Below are positions 28,526 through 37,799 of a DNA stretch of 64,000 nucleotides, piece after piece (position 1 is the stretch's first letter; every line of letters begins with the position of its first letter). A program made the position numbers and the translations under genes. This DNA is from Chroogloeocystis siderophila 5.2 s.c.1 (GTDB lineage: Bacteria; Cyanobacteriota; Cyanobacteriia; Cyanobacteriales; Chroococcidiopsidaceae), in the NCBI RefSeq assembly GCF_001904655.1, contig NZ_MRCC01000001.1, forward strand, positions 310,001 to 374,000, given 5' to 3'. The notes below the pieces were generated by a model. That model was not told the origin of the DNA. It ran no database searches and saw only the letters and a program-made list of their open reading frames with translations.

Positions 28526-28933
28526 CTATCTGTCCCCCCACTGCTGCAACCATTGTTCCATTTCCACCGATAAACTTTGCCTTTTTCGACTTTCCGCATC
28601 AATACAAACGTGTTGAGTCATTGCTTTTGCGACAACCTTTTCCGTCGCCATCACCTCATAAGCAATTGTGAAACTATCCTCTTGTAATTTTTGCGGAATC
28701 AAGCGAATCGATAACAAATCGCCACAAAATAGCGGGCGAAAAAAATCGACACTCGCACGCACAATCGGAAACGCCACCGCAGGATTGCTAAAAAAAGCCT
28801 TCAGATTGAACCCTGATGTTGCTAGCGATGCTTCGTAAGCTTCATGACACATCGCCAAGACGTTAGCAAAGTAAACAACACCAGCTGCATCGGTATCTTG
28901 AAAGCGAACAGTGCGATGATAAGTAAACGCCAT
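28526..28933 (-). CDS. 1,4-dihydroxy-2-naphthoyl-CoA hydrolase
   Basis: 135 residues with the hot-dog thioesterase fold. [29 protein letters not shown] holds the catalytic Asp of the 4-hydroxybenzoyl-CoA thioesterase type (about residue 16). Cyanobacterial members release 1,4-dihydroxy-2-naphthoate from its CoA ester, the step before MenA. It is convergent with menE, 15 bases apart, so the whole phylloquinone neighbourhood lies in 23.5-28.9 kb except menD and menB. Specificity is inferred from family and neighbours. Confidence 0.85.
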   Translation of the reverse strand: MAFTYHRTVRFQDTDAAGVVYFANVLAMCHEAYEASLATSGFNLKAFFSNPAVAFPIVRASVDFFRPLFCGDLLSIRLIPQKLQEDSFTIAYEVMATEKVVAKAMTQHVCIDAESRKRQSLSVEMEQWLQQWGDR

Positions 28934-29008
28934 TTTAGGAAAAAGAATAATCTGAGGAAGATGAACAATTGCACTCGCACCTCATAACCGCAGTGTTCAA
29001 TAAGCAGC

Positions 29009-31144
29009 TTACCAAATAGCTATACATTGCTTAAGTTCGTCAAGATCGAGATAATCAGTTGTGAAAGCTTTACGTAACAATCCTGGGGGAATGAATTCAT
29101 CGTATTTTTGAATTCTGGGGGCTTCAGCCGCTGCTACTAAATCTTGGGTAGTGATGCTGCGATCGCCTAACGAAGTCATAACATCATAAAGCTGTGTTAT
29201 CTCTGTACCTTTAAGTTTGAGATAGTAGGGATTCGTTCCTGTAATGCTTTTAATTTCCAAATCTTCTCTCAAGCAGTAGTTTAAAACTCTTTCTAACGTT
29301 CTATACGCAACTGTACCCATCCAAGGAAAAAGATAACAAGCATCATTTTCTAGGACAATATTATCTAAGTTAATTCGTCTAGCGAGTTGTCGTGCTTTTT
29401 TCAGGCGATCGCGTGCATTTTGTTGTAGATAACTATACTCTATATCTTCAAGTAATACTTTGCGCATTCGTTGCATAACTTTGGTATGAATATTACCGCT
29501 TCCACCGCGCCAAGCGATGCTAGCGCTTCCAGCAACTTGTTTGACAACAATCGTTTTTCTTTTAAAATCTACGTCTAAAACTTCCCACGTTCTTCCAGCT
29601 AAACTGAATTGATCTCCTACAGGTGGTGGAGTTAGAATGCTGCCAATTTCTGTAGAATCGTTTTTTACAGTGTATTCTTCATTGTCGGGAAAAACGGCAT
29701 AAAACTGAAATTTTGAGATAACTTTTTCGCCAGCTAAACCAATAATCAATTTTCCCGACTCATGCTGAATATGATCGATATCAATTAAATAGCGTAGTAG
29801 GATTCTGTAGTCGTCTTTTGAGATAGCACTAAACGGTGGTAAACTAAGAACTTGCTGGGCTAAAACCGCAGGAGACGATTCTCCCATTGCTGCTAAAATG
29901 CTCATTGTTTGGTGATACAGCAAGCTGAGCGGATATTCTAGTGGTTGTATCGGTTCAATCCAACGTTCTTCGAGATAAAGTTGAATAATTGCAATACACT
30001 GTAAAAGTTGCCAAGGAATTTGTGCAGGTAACGATGCTGCAAGCGATAACTCATTTTCTGCACAAACAAAACGCATATCCGCAGGTTCGCCGCGTCTTCC
30101 AGTACGCCCTAGACGTTGCAAAAAACTTGCTACACTCAATGGTGCTTCTAGCTGAATAACTCGTTCTAATTGTCCAATATCTATCCCTAATTCCAACGTT
30201 AATGTTGCGGCTGTCACTGCTAAAGGTGTATGGCGCATTGCCTTTTCAGCTGCTTCTCTTAAAGAAGCCGATATACTCCCGTGATGTACGTGATAAATAT
30301 CTGGTAATCCTTCCGCTTGTGCAAGTTGGCGTAAAGAAGCAATGACTGATTCGGTTTGCGAACGATTGTTTGCAAATATTAAACATTTACAGTGACTTAA
30401 ATTGAAAATATATTTGTGGTAGTTACTACTATCTTGGGTGTTGATATAAAAATGTTCTACAGCTAATTTAATTTGGCGCTTTTCTGATTCTATCTGAGGA
30501 GTGATGACGGTTCGATTTGTACCAGAAGCGAGCCATTTTTCTGCCAAAGAGTAATCGCCTAGCGTTGCTGATAAACCAATTCTCCGAGGATAATTATGAG
30601 TAACATTTTCTAAACGTGCTAACTGACAAAGAATTTGATAGCCGCGTTCAGAACCCATAAAAGCATGAATTTCATCAATAATGACAAATCGTAAGTCACC
30701 AAAAAGACGAGTTAAATCATGATGTTTTCTCAGTAACAATCCTTCTAGAGATTCTGGGGTAATTTGGAGAATTCCTTTTGGGTTTTTCAATAGCTTATTT
30801 TTGCGACTTTGCGAAACGTCACCATGCCAATGCCAAATCGGAATATCAGCTTCTTTAACTAAATCATTTAACCGTTGAAATTGATCATTAATTAATGCTT
30901 TAATAGGACCTATGTATAATGCCCCAATCGTTGACGGTGGCTGTTCGTGCAGTAGAGTTAATACAGGTAAAAATGCTGCTTCGGTTTTCCCCGCAGCCGT
31001 ACCAGCGGTAATTAATAGATGAGCATCAGTATCAAAGATAACTTCGCAGGCGGCGACTTGTACTAAACGTAATTCGTTCCAGTTATGCTCGTATATGTAT
31101 TGCTGGATAAAGGGCGCGAGTTTATGAAATGTGTCTTTACTCAT
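29009..31144 (-). CDS. Lhr/BrxHI-like DEAD/DEAH-box helicase
   Basis: 711 residues. Superfamily 2 motifs: LLITAGTAAGKTEAAF (Walker A, about 44-58), ITPESLEGLLL, VIIDEIHAFMGSERG (DEIH, 157-160), GLSATLG (192-194), and FLQRLGRTGRRG (motif VI). After the two RecA domains comes a winged-helix region and a distinctive C-terminal part ending LDLDELKQCIAIW. This is the Lhr-like group found as BrxHI in type 2 BREX loci. Its ATG overlaps the stop of the BrxD-like gene by four bases (ATGA). With its ATPase partner it probably moves along or unwinds DNA. It is the last gene of the operon. Confidence 0.85.
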   Translation of the reverse strand: MSKDTFHKLAPFIQQYIYEHNWNELRLVQVAACEVIFDTDAHLLITAGTAAGKTEAAFLPVLTLLHEQPPSTIGALYIGPIKALINDQFQRLNDLVKEADIPIWHWHGDVSQSRKNKLLKNPKGILQITPESLEGLLLRKHHDLTRLFGDLRFVIIDEIHAFMGSERGYQILCQLARLENVTHNYPRRIGLSATLGDYSLAEKWLASGTNRTVITPQIESEKRQIKLAVEHFYINTQDSSNYHKYIFNLSHCKCLIFANNRSQTESVIASLRQLAQAEGLPDIYHVHHGSISASLREAAEKAMRHTPLAVTAATLTLELGIDIGQLERVIQLEAPLSVASFLQRLGRTGRRGEPADMRFVCAENELSLAASLPAQIPWQLLQCIAIIQLYLEERWIEPIQPLEYPLSLLYHQTMSILAAMGESSPAVLAQQVLSLPPFSAISKDDYRILLRYLIDIDHIQHESGKLIIGLAGEKVISKFQFYAVFPDNEEYTVKNDSTEIGSILTPPPVGDQFSLAGRTWEVLDVDFKRKTIVVKQVAGSASIAWRGGSGNIHTKVMQRMRKVLLEDIEYSYLQQNARDRLKKARQLARRINLDNIVLENDACYLFPWMGTVAYRTLERVLNYCLREDLEIKSITGTNPYYLKLKGTEITQLYDVMTSLGDRSITTQDLVAAAEAPRIQKYDEFIPPGLLRKAFTTDYLDLDELKQCIAIW

Positions 31145-32448
31145 AAACTAAATTCCGCAGCATCATCTTTGTTAGAAGTTAAGCGTAAATCTGCGCCGCG
31201 AATGAGTTGAGAAAAGGCGATCGCTGGATTTTGGTGTATAACATTGAGAACACCGATAAAGTCGCGCACAATTTCCCCTGGTGTTAATAACGCTTCTGCA
31301 CCCAAGCGATTTTCTACTGCTTGCACAAAGTTTTGAAAATCTTGCTTTTGCAACTTAACTTCATAACCAAAATTAACAGCATGAACATCAGCTATTCGTT
31401 GTAAAAGAGCATAAATTTCTGCTGAATTTAAAGGAGTCAATCGAATCACTGGGCTGAAAACATCTTGCATACCAGCTTGTTTAACAAAACGGCTTTCTTT
31501 AGTGCGTCTTTGCCAAGCTGGGTTTTTAAAAAGCCCGCGATTGGGATCTTCTAAAAACTTTGGAGTACCACTTACAAAAATTCCTAAGTTTTCGACTCTA
31601 CCCTGCATTGTATCATTAAAGATTGCTAGCAGTTTATCGTAATTCTTCTCGCGGGCGATCGCATTGGCAATCTGATATAAATGTACAGCTTCGTCGAGAA
31701 AAACTAAAAGCCCTTGATAACCAATATCCGCAGTAAATTTAGCGATGAGTTTAATATAGTCGTACCAAGTATCATCGTCAATAATCACGCGAACTTCAGC
31801 TAATGCTGATTTTGCTTCCGTTTTGCTATTAAACTCACCGCGCAGCCACCGTAAGGCTGCACTTTTCTTCTCGTCATTTCCTAATCGGTATCCACGCCAA
31901 TACGCGCTGATGACGTTACCAAAATCGAATCCGTGAACTAATCCTTCTATACTTGCAACAACTTCTTGAATGCGGGTTTCTACATAATCGTCAAAGCGAT
32001 CGTCATTTGGGCGGGTTCCGGTTTCTTTTGCAACTTCTTGTTGAATTTTATTAATCCAACCCTCTAATATGGAAACTAACGCACCACCTTCGGGACGATT
32101 TTTGATTGCCATATTTCGCATCAATTCGCGGTAGGTTGCTAATCCTTCTTGATTTGTTCCTGCTAGTCGTTTTTCAGCAGATAAGTCAGCATCAGCTACG
32201 ACAAATCCTTGTTCCATTGCTTGGTTGCGCAGCAATTGCAACATAAAACTTTTACCTGAACCGTAGTTTCCGACAATAAAGCGAAATGCTGCACCTTTTT
32301 GTGCAACATCCTCAAGATTCTGCAAAAGACTTTTGATTTCTTTCTCTCTACCAACCGCTACATTGTCAATTCCGATTCTCGGTACGACGCCAGCACTCAA
32401 AGAATTAATAATAGCACTCGCAATTCGTTTACTGATTTTTGTGGACAT
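31141..32448 (-). CDS. BrxD-like P-loop ATPase (DUF2791)
   Basis: About 435 residues from the first ATG; a TTG six codons earlier is a possible start. It has AAA-type ATPase motifs: IGRE-like VAVGREKEIKSLL, Walker A FIVGNYGSGKSFML, Walker B GLLVFLDEAVHLY and a sensor-like LGIFVSGTPKFLED. The ISKRIASAIINSLSAGVVPRIG start is characteristic of the BrxC/BrxD family, here the shorter BrxD form. In BREX type 2 loci BrxD is paired with the BrxHI helicase, exactly the neighbour here. The gene begins within 22 bases of the TerB_C gene and overlaps the helicase gene by four. Confidence 0.85.
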   Translation of the reverse strand: MSTKISKRIASAIINSLSAGVVPRIGIDNVAVGREKEIKSLLQNLEDVAQKGAAFRFIVGNYGSGKSFMLQLLRNQAMEQGFVVADADLSAEKRLAGTNQEGLATYRELMRNMAIKNRPEGGALVSILEGWINKIQQEVAKETGTRPNDDRFDDYVETRIQEVVASIEGLVHGFDFGNVISAYWRGYRLGNDEKKSAALRWLRGEFNSKTEAKSALAEVRVIIDDDTWYDYIKLIAKFTADIGYQGLLVFLDEAVHLYQIANAIAREKNYDKLLAIFNDTMQGRVENLGIFVSGTPKFLEDPNRGLFKNPAWQRRTKESRFVKQAGMQDVFSPVIRLTPLNSAEIYALLQRIADVHAVNFGYEVKLQKQDFQNFVQAVENRLGAEALLTPGEIVRDFIGVLNVIHQNPAIAFSQLIRGADLRLTSNKDDAAEFSL

Positions 32449-32470
32449 TGAATTTAAATCTGTCAAGTAG

Positions 32471-33856
32471 TTAACTACTCATTATACCTTTATAAATTTG
32501 AATGACTTGTTTCACATTTTCACGGTAATCTTCAACAATTTCTAATTGCCCAGAGTCAAAATCGATAATGCGATCGCCAATTGTGTCAATAGCGCACTCG
32601 TTAATATTATCAATCAAAATTGCCGGCATTGTTACTTTAGATTCGGCAATTTCTTTAATAACTTTGCTCGGATGATTTTGCTCTAAAATTGCTTTTAAAA
32701 TTTGAACTTGATAGCCAGGAAGCTGTTCCATAAATTCCATCCATTCTTCTGGAAGTTCATGGGAAGCCGTCACTTCTACTTCTGGTGTTTCTAGGCTATC
32801 GATTAATTCTGAAAAAGGAAATAATTCTGCATCTTCCTGCTTATCGTCATCGCTTATTGGTTCTGCGATTAAAGCTTCTATCTGCTGGTGAAACTCTTGA
32901 ATTTGGCTTTGTAGTTGATTTCGTTCTTCTTGTAAAGCGAGTAAATCAGCTTGTTGTTGTTCTTTTTCTCCTTTTAGAGAGGTAAGTTTATTCTGGATAT
33001 CATTTTTGTATTGTTCTAATTTTTCTATTTGATTTTGCAAAATATATGTTTTAAGTTCTACTTGCCGTTTTTGTTCTTTAAAACTTTGCAGATCAACTTC
33101 CAGTGCTACTTTTTCTGATTGCTGCTGTATTAGCTGCTTTTGAAGTTTATCTTGTTCTAGCCTTAATTCCTGAATCGCTTGATTTTCTTGATTATGTTGA
33201 GTTTCTAAGCTGTTAACTTGGATGTGTAAACTCTTTAATTGAGATGATACAGCTGATTGTTGTTGATGTAAATTAGCTATTTCCTGCTCTAGAGCTTCTT
33301 TTTGTTGTGTTGTTACAGTAAAATCTCTATGTAGTTGTGCTAACTCTAGACGTAAGGCATCCGAATTTTGCTCTAATGCTTTCTTTTCAGTGAATACAGT
33401 TGCTTTTTGTTGTTCAAGTTCGCAGAGATTAGCGTGTAGAGTATTTAGTTCTTTCTCTAAATCTTCTTTTTGTTCTTTTAAAATCTTTAATTCTTGTTGT
33501 AAATCATCTTTGTAGTGATGCCTTGCTTCAACTTGACTGCGTAGTTGATTACACTCGGTTTGTAGATAATGAATGCTATTTTCTAATTCTTGTTTTTTTA
33601 AGTTTGCATTTGAGAGAATTCGATTCAAGTTAATTTCTTGGGCTTCTAGGTCATAAATTTTCTGGCGTTGAGATGATAAAACAAGTAATTCACGATTGTT
33701 TTGACGTTTGTCTACAACAATTGCTGCTGCATAAGTAGCAGGAAGAGTGATTAAACTAGTAAGTAACGCCCGATTTGCGTTTCTATTGGAGAGGAAGCTG
33801 ATTCCGAAGCTGACACCAAAGGCAACTGCACCTAAAATGATTCGATTACTAACCAT
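32471..33856 (-). CDS. membrane-anchored coiled-coil protein with TerB_C-like C-terminus
   Basis: 461 residues. Two hydrophobic segments at about 5-22 and 31-49 are followed by an unbroken Gln/Glu/Lys-rich coiled coil from about 58 to 335, then an acidic linker and a globular C-terminal domain of about 95 residues with IAESKVTMPAILIDNINECA and IGDRIIDF. That last block resembles the TerB C-terminal domain (TerB_C) found next to BrxD-like ATPases and Lhr helicases. The protein could tether the ATPase-helicase pair to the membrane. The next gene starts about 22 bases downstream. Confidence 0.7.
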   Translation of the reverse strand: MVSNRIILGAVAFGVSFGISFLSNRNANRALLTSLITLPATYAAAIVVDKRQNNRELLVLSSQRQKIYDLEAQEINLNRILSNANLKKQELENSIHYLQTECNQLRSQVEARHHYKDDLQQELKILKEQKEDLEKELNTLHANLCELEQQKATVFTEKKALEQNSDALRLELAQLHRDFTVTTQQKEALEQEIANLHQQQSAVSSQLKSLHIQVNSLETQHNQENQAIQELRLEQDKLQKQLIQQQSEKVALEVDLQSFKEQKRQVELKTYILQNQIEKLEQYKNDIQNKLTSLKGEKEQQQADLLALQEERNQLQSQIQEFHQQIEALIAEPISDDDKQEDAELFPFSELIDSLETPEVEVTASHELPEEWMEFMEQLPGYQVQILKAILEQNHPSKVIKEIAESKVTMPAILIDNINECAIDTIGDRIIDFDSGQLEIVEDYRENVKQVIQIYKGIMSS

Positions 33857-33910
33857 AGCGCGATCGCTTATCTTAATGGTTATGAAACTGCATCCAGATT
33901 AACAGATAGA

Positions 33911-35212
33911 TTAGGCTTGAGAAGAACCAAACACCGCTAATTCGGCTTTAAGAAAATCAATAAACTGTCGTGCGGTACGTCCTGATCGTCCATTATGCCG
34001 TGTTGCCCATTGCAATGCACGATATTCTAAATCTTCTTGACATAAGGAAATTCCTGCTTGCGCCGCGAGATGACGAATAATACTCAAGTATGTTTTCTGA
34101 TCTGCGGGTTCAAAAGTCAAAGTCAAACCGAAGCGATCGCTAAACGACAACTTTTCTTGCATGGTATCCCACACATGAACCTCTTCACGATCTCTAGCCC
34201 GTGGTCGATCATCAAAAAATTCTCGAATCAAATGACGGCGATTCGAGGTAGCATAAACTACAACATTTTGCGATCGCGCAGTTAAATTACCTTCCAAAAC
34301 AACTTTTAAAGCTTTAAACGCGTCATCATCTTCCTCAAACGAAAGATCGTCAACAAAAATAATAAACTTCTGCGGTAGATTCCGCAATTTTTCAACAATT
34401 TCCGGTAAATCTTTTAAATCCGACTTAGCAACTTCAATCAAACGCAAATTGCGATTTTGATAGTGATTTAACAATGCTTTAACTAACGAAGATTTTCCCG
34501 ACCCGCGACTACCATAAAGTAGTACGTGCAATGCAGAATATCCAGATAAGAGAAACTCGGTATTTTTGAGCAAAGTTTCTTTTTGCAGTTCATAACCTAC
34601 AAGTTGAGCAAGTTGAATCGAATCTGGATGTGAAATACCAACAAATTCTCCAGCTTGCCAACGTAAAGCACGATTTGCAAATAAACCTGTACCAAATCTA
34701 GAGTAATAAACACCTAAGTCTGATACAAGAGTTTCCCAATTTGCTGTTTGGTGGAAAGGAATTTCATAAGTTTCTTGCCTTTGATTATCCCATACTGCAA
34801 GTGGTGTTTGTAATCCTGTAACAACTTGCACCCACTGACTCAAAGTATCGCTACTGCATTGGTAAAGACTCTGCAACACTTGTAAATCTTGCTTAGCTGC
34901 GGCTAAGAGGGCTGGTGGTAAGGTTTCTGTTTGCTGAACTTGTTGTGAGAAGGGATTATCATCGCGTAGAATTTGCTCTATGAGGTAGTCTTGCCAACTT
35001 TGGTTACTTGCAGCTAAAGCTTTGAAGTAATTGCCATACGCTTGAAGACAATTAATTTTATTTACACCGTTACTGAGTGTCTGTAATAAGTGTAAAAAAG
35101 CTTGACCAACTTCGTTAAGCAGCACAGATTGGTATAGTAGCAACGATGCTGCTTGACATCTTAGGGTTTGAATTGAGTTACTGACGTGCGTATCCATAAA
35201 TAAATTCAGCAA
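33911..35212 (-). CDS. DUF815 family AAA ATPase
   Basis: 433 residues. The C-terminal half is an AAA domain with LHVLLYGSRGSGKSSLVKALL (Walker A, about 227-248), KFIIFVDDLSFEEDDDAFKALK (Walker B region) and VVYATSNRRHLIREFF (sensor). These are the marks of DUF815. The N-terminal 200 residues are helical and unassigned. A TTG at 35212 has GAGGT four bases upstream; an ATG five codons later is the alternative. It ends 54 bases before the TerB_C-like gene on the same strand, so it may be the first gene of the operon. No function is established for DUF815. Confidence 0.82.
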   Translation of the reverse strand: MLNLFMDTHVSNSIQTLRCQAASLLLYQSVLLNEVGQAFLHLLQTLSNGVNKINCLQAYGNYFKALAASNQSWQDYLIEQILRDDNPFSQQVQQTETLPPALLAAAKQDLQVLQSLYQCSSDTLSQWVQVVTGLQTPLAVWDNQRQETYEIPFHQTANWETLVSDLGVYYSRFGTGLFANRALRWQAGEFVGISHPDSIQLAQLVGYELQKETLLKNTEFLLSGYSALHVLLYGSRGSGKSSLVKALLNHYQNRNLRLIEVAKSDLKDLPEIVEKLRNLPQKFIIFVDDLSFEEDDDAFKALKVVLEGNLTARSQNVVVYATSNRRHLIREFFDDRPRARDREEVHVWDTMQEKLSFSDRFGLTLTFEPADQKTYLSIIRHLAAQAGISLCQEDLEYRALQWATRHNGRSGRTARQFIDFLKAELAVFGSSQA

Positions 35213-35270
35213 TCTACCTCAGTCATGGTAAATTGTCTGCCGATAGTTAACGATAAATTTAGAATAAGCA

Positions 35271-35615
35271 ATGAATATAGCTATTATTGCAGCGATCGCC
35301 TATGGAATCATTGCCATCATTGGCGGTATTATCGGTTACACGCAAGCTCGGAGTACGGCATCTTTAATTTCGGGAATCATTAGCGGTTTACTGCTCATTG
35401 CTGGGGGAGTATTTTATTTACAAGGACAATCTTGGGGCTTTATTTTAGCACTGGCTATTACAGCTATCTTAGTAGTTGTATTTACAATTAGATTCGTAAA
35501 AACACGCAAGTTTATGCCAGCGGGATTAATGCTGACGTTGGGAGTTCTCACGCTAGTCATCATGGTAAGTCAATTAGGAGCGATCGCCTCTGTTACCTTA
35601 ATAATAAGCTTTTAA
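35271..35615 (+). CDS. TMEM14 family membrane protein
   Basis: 114 residues with four membrane helices (about 3-21, 29-48, 54-72, 82-105). The IAYGIIAIIGGIIGYTQARSTASLISGIISGLLL start is the TMEM14/UPF0136 signature. Plant relatives (FAX proteins) export fatty acids from plastids, so lipid transport is a possible role. It is divergent from the DUF815 gene, only about 58 bases apart, and convergent with the Uma2 gene. Confidence 0.88.
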   Translation: MNIAIIAAIAYGIIAIIGGIIGYTQARSTASLISGIISGLLLIAGGVFYLQGQSWGFILALAITAILVVVFTIRFVKTRKFMPAGLMLTLGVLTLVIMVSQLGAIASVTLIISF

Positions 35616-35627
35616 CTAGACATGATC

Positions 35628-36380
35628 TCACACTTCAGGTTCTACTCCTAATGCTCTTAGTTGTGCTGCCAAGCGTTCCGCTTTTTGACGTTCTTGTTCG
35701 GCTTGTTGAGTAGCTTGTTGTACTTTTACCTGTGCTGCTTCTTCGGGTAACAAAACTAAATCGCCAGAACTATCAAAAAAACGCAACCAAGGTGCAGTTT
35801 CTCTCTGTATAGTTCCCTCCCAAATACCTAACCAAAAACCCAAAGTTGCACACCACAGCCATCCGCGTTCATTTGCTTCTAACGGCTGATAGCGATGGCT
35901 ACCATCTAATTGCCATCCTTGTAGCGAACTCGGATTAAAAGGATCGTACACAAAATAATTTGGCGTTCTAAACGTGCGTTCGTAAATCTCTTTCTTTGTT
36001 ATCTTGTCTACTTCCGCGGTTGACGGCGACATCAACTCGACGATGACATCTGGATATCGCCCATCTTCCTCCCACACTACCCAACCTTGACGTGACTTTG
36101 TGCCATCAACGTCTAAAACAACAAAAAAATCTGGTCCACGGAAGTCGCGATTGCGTGCTTGAGTGCTGCTATAGTAAATAAACATATTACCGCCTGCAAA
36201 AAAGTCATTGCGCTTCGACCAAGCTTGTTCTAGCGATCGAATCAAGACATCCATTGCAATACGGTGACGATTGCTTTCCAAGGGTTCACCATCATCGAAT
36301 ATCAAATCAGTAGGTGGCATCGGCGGTTCCCAATCCCACCCCACATCTTGAGAGATTGTCTTTTCTTCCGTAGACGACAT
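35628..36380 (-). CDS. Uma2 family (DUF820) putative endonuclease
   Basis: 250 residues. The Uma2 PD-(D/E)xK core is visible: RNRDFRGPDFFVVLDVDG (Asp), RYPDVIVELMSPSTAEVDKITKKEIYE (ExxK-type region), FRTPNYFVYDPFN. The last 40 residues are a charged Glu/Gln-rich coiled coil ending LAAQLRALGVEPEV, common in cyanobacterial Uma2 proteins. These proteins occur in many copies per cyanobacterial genome with unknown purpose. Located between TMEM14 and the Mrr-ParA fusion. Confidence 0.88.
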   Translation of the reverse strand: MSSTEEKTISQDVGWDWEPPMPPTDLIFDDGEPLESNRHRIAMDVLIRSLEQAWSKRNDFFAGGNMFIYYSSTQARNRDFRGPDFFVVLDVDGTKSRQGWVVWEEDGRYPDVIVELMSPSTAEVDKITKKEIYERTFRTPNYFVYDPFNPSSLQGWQLDGSHRYQPLEANERGWLWCATLGFWLGIWEGTIQRETAPWLRFFDSSGDLVLLPEEAAQVKVQQATQQAEQERQKAERLAAQLRALGVEPEV

Positions 36381-36467
36381 CGTAAAACTCTCCCTGCTGA
36401 GATTGCCTTGTTAGTACATTTATATTACATGATGAGCGTTGAGGAAAGCGATCGCCTTCCTTCTCAA

Positions 36468-37616
36468 TTAGTCTCTCAAAATTCCAATTCCCGCTTTCTG
36501 CTCGATGTAATCGGCTAAGTTAATAAAATCTTCGCGCGGATAGCATCTTCCACCGATTAAGTTAAACGCTAATTCACTACGGGGATTATCTGGACTTTCC
36601 AGAATATGGATACCCCAGTAATAAAGAAGATCGCTAGCACGAATACAAACTTCTTCAGGGTCAATACAGTGAAACTTATCGTCTATTTTACTCGTTTCTT
36701 TATAAATATCTGCATAAGCTCTTCTCAAAATCTGCAAACGTCGGTATCCAGGATCTTTAAAATTATTAACTAATACAAATAAATGGGCATTTCTATTAAT
36801 TCTGCGTATGTCTTTTACAGTCTCTTGAATGACTTTTCCATGCTTATTAATGCCCAAAGGATTTAAAGTTGTGGGAATAATACAATAATCAAATTTTGCT
36901 ACTAATTCAGAGTGATTTCTTTCCATTGCAGGCGAACAATCAAAAATCACAACCTTGGCATCACGCGCAGCATCCTCATGCCAATCTTCGCCTTTAAATA
37001 CTTCAATTGTTGTCCCCATTCCTTTAGGATTAGGAACATAAACACCATCACCGACAAGCTTTTGTAAATTTTCTTCAGGGTCTAAATCTACTAAAGCTAC
37101 GTTGAAACCTTGTAACGCAAATGCACCTGCTAAATGCGCTGCAACTGTTGTTTTACCTACACCACCTTTACAAGTAAATACACCGAAATAGATTTTGCCA
37201 GGCTTGGGAGGTTCAGGTGGTGGCGTTACTTCAACATCACCGTTTATGAAGTTAAAACCATTGTCAGTTGCGACACCACAACGGATCTTAGTATCTTGAC
37301 CCCAAGATTTAATTAAAGCACGCGCTGGACCACCGAAGCCTTTTGTTGTGAGAAAAATACCAGCATTAAATTGTTTACCTTCAGGAGAATCTAGATAATC
37401 GGCAAACTTTGATAGTTGTGTTGATGTTGCATTGTTTTTCAGCCATTTAACTTGTACAGCCACAACACAATGATTTTTTTTAACAACTAAATCGTATCCA
37501 GGTTGATTAGGTTTAGCAGTTTCAACAGTCCAACCATATTTGTGAAAGATTTTAGCGACGTGCTGCTCAAAATGAGTGAAATCATGAACAAAATTGTATT
37601 CTAATGTTGCAGGCAT
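36468..37616 (-). CDS. Mrr-like nuclease domain fused to ParA ATPase
   Basis: 382 residues in two parts. Residues 1-125 form a restriction-endonuclease-like fold: FEQHVAKIFHKYGWTVE, PGYDLVVKKN (D42) and VVAVQVKWLK (Q55, K57), the D...(E/Q)xK arrangement of Mrr_cat domains. A proline linker TPPPEPPKPGK (131-141) leads to a ParA/MinD-type ATPase with FTCKGGVGKTTVAAHLAG (149-157 core), VALVDLDPEENL, VVIFDCSPAMERN and CIIPTTLNPLG. ParA-type ATPases are usually single-domain. A DNA-targeting nuclease tethered to a nucleoid-walking ATPase could act in defence, plasmid exclusion or positioning. Its neighbours are Uma2 and the BrxD-like module. Confidence 0.8.
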   Translation of the reverse strand: MPATLEYNFVHDFTHFEQHVAKIFHKYGWTVETAKPNQPGYDLVVKKNHCVVAVQVKWLKNNATSTQLSKFADYLDSPEGKQFNAGIFLTTKGFGGPARALIKSWGQDTKIRCGVATDNGFNFINGDVEVTPPPEPPKPGKIYFGVFTCKGGVGKTTVAAHLAGAFALQGFNVALVDLDPEENLQKLVGDGVYVPNPKGMGTTIEVFKGEDWHEDAARDAKVVIFDCSPAMERNHSELVAKFDYCIIPTTLNPLGINKHGKVIQETVKDIRRINRNAHLFVLVNNFKDPGYRRLQILRRAYADIYKETSKIDDKFHCIDPEEVCIRASDLLYYWGIHILESPDNPRSELAFNLIGGRCYPREDFINLADYIEQKAGIGILRD

Positions 37617-37799
37617 AGTTAGAGATTTTAAACAATAAAAAGTTCAGTATGTTTTGCGATAAATCACTCCATAATTGGAGCTTCATTATCATTTAAAAGC
37701 TATGCTAGCATCACAATTGTAGGGAATATACGGAGTCAACAATGAAGAATCGATGAAACTTGATGAAGAAAGTGCGAACCTTATAAAAATACTTTGCGA

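Noticed and set aside
29009-35212. Complete BREX system
   Set aside because: Only BrxD- and BrxHI-like genes are present; brxA, brxB, brxC, pglX and pglZ are missing from the whole window.
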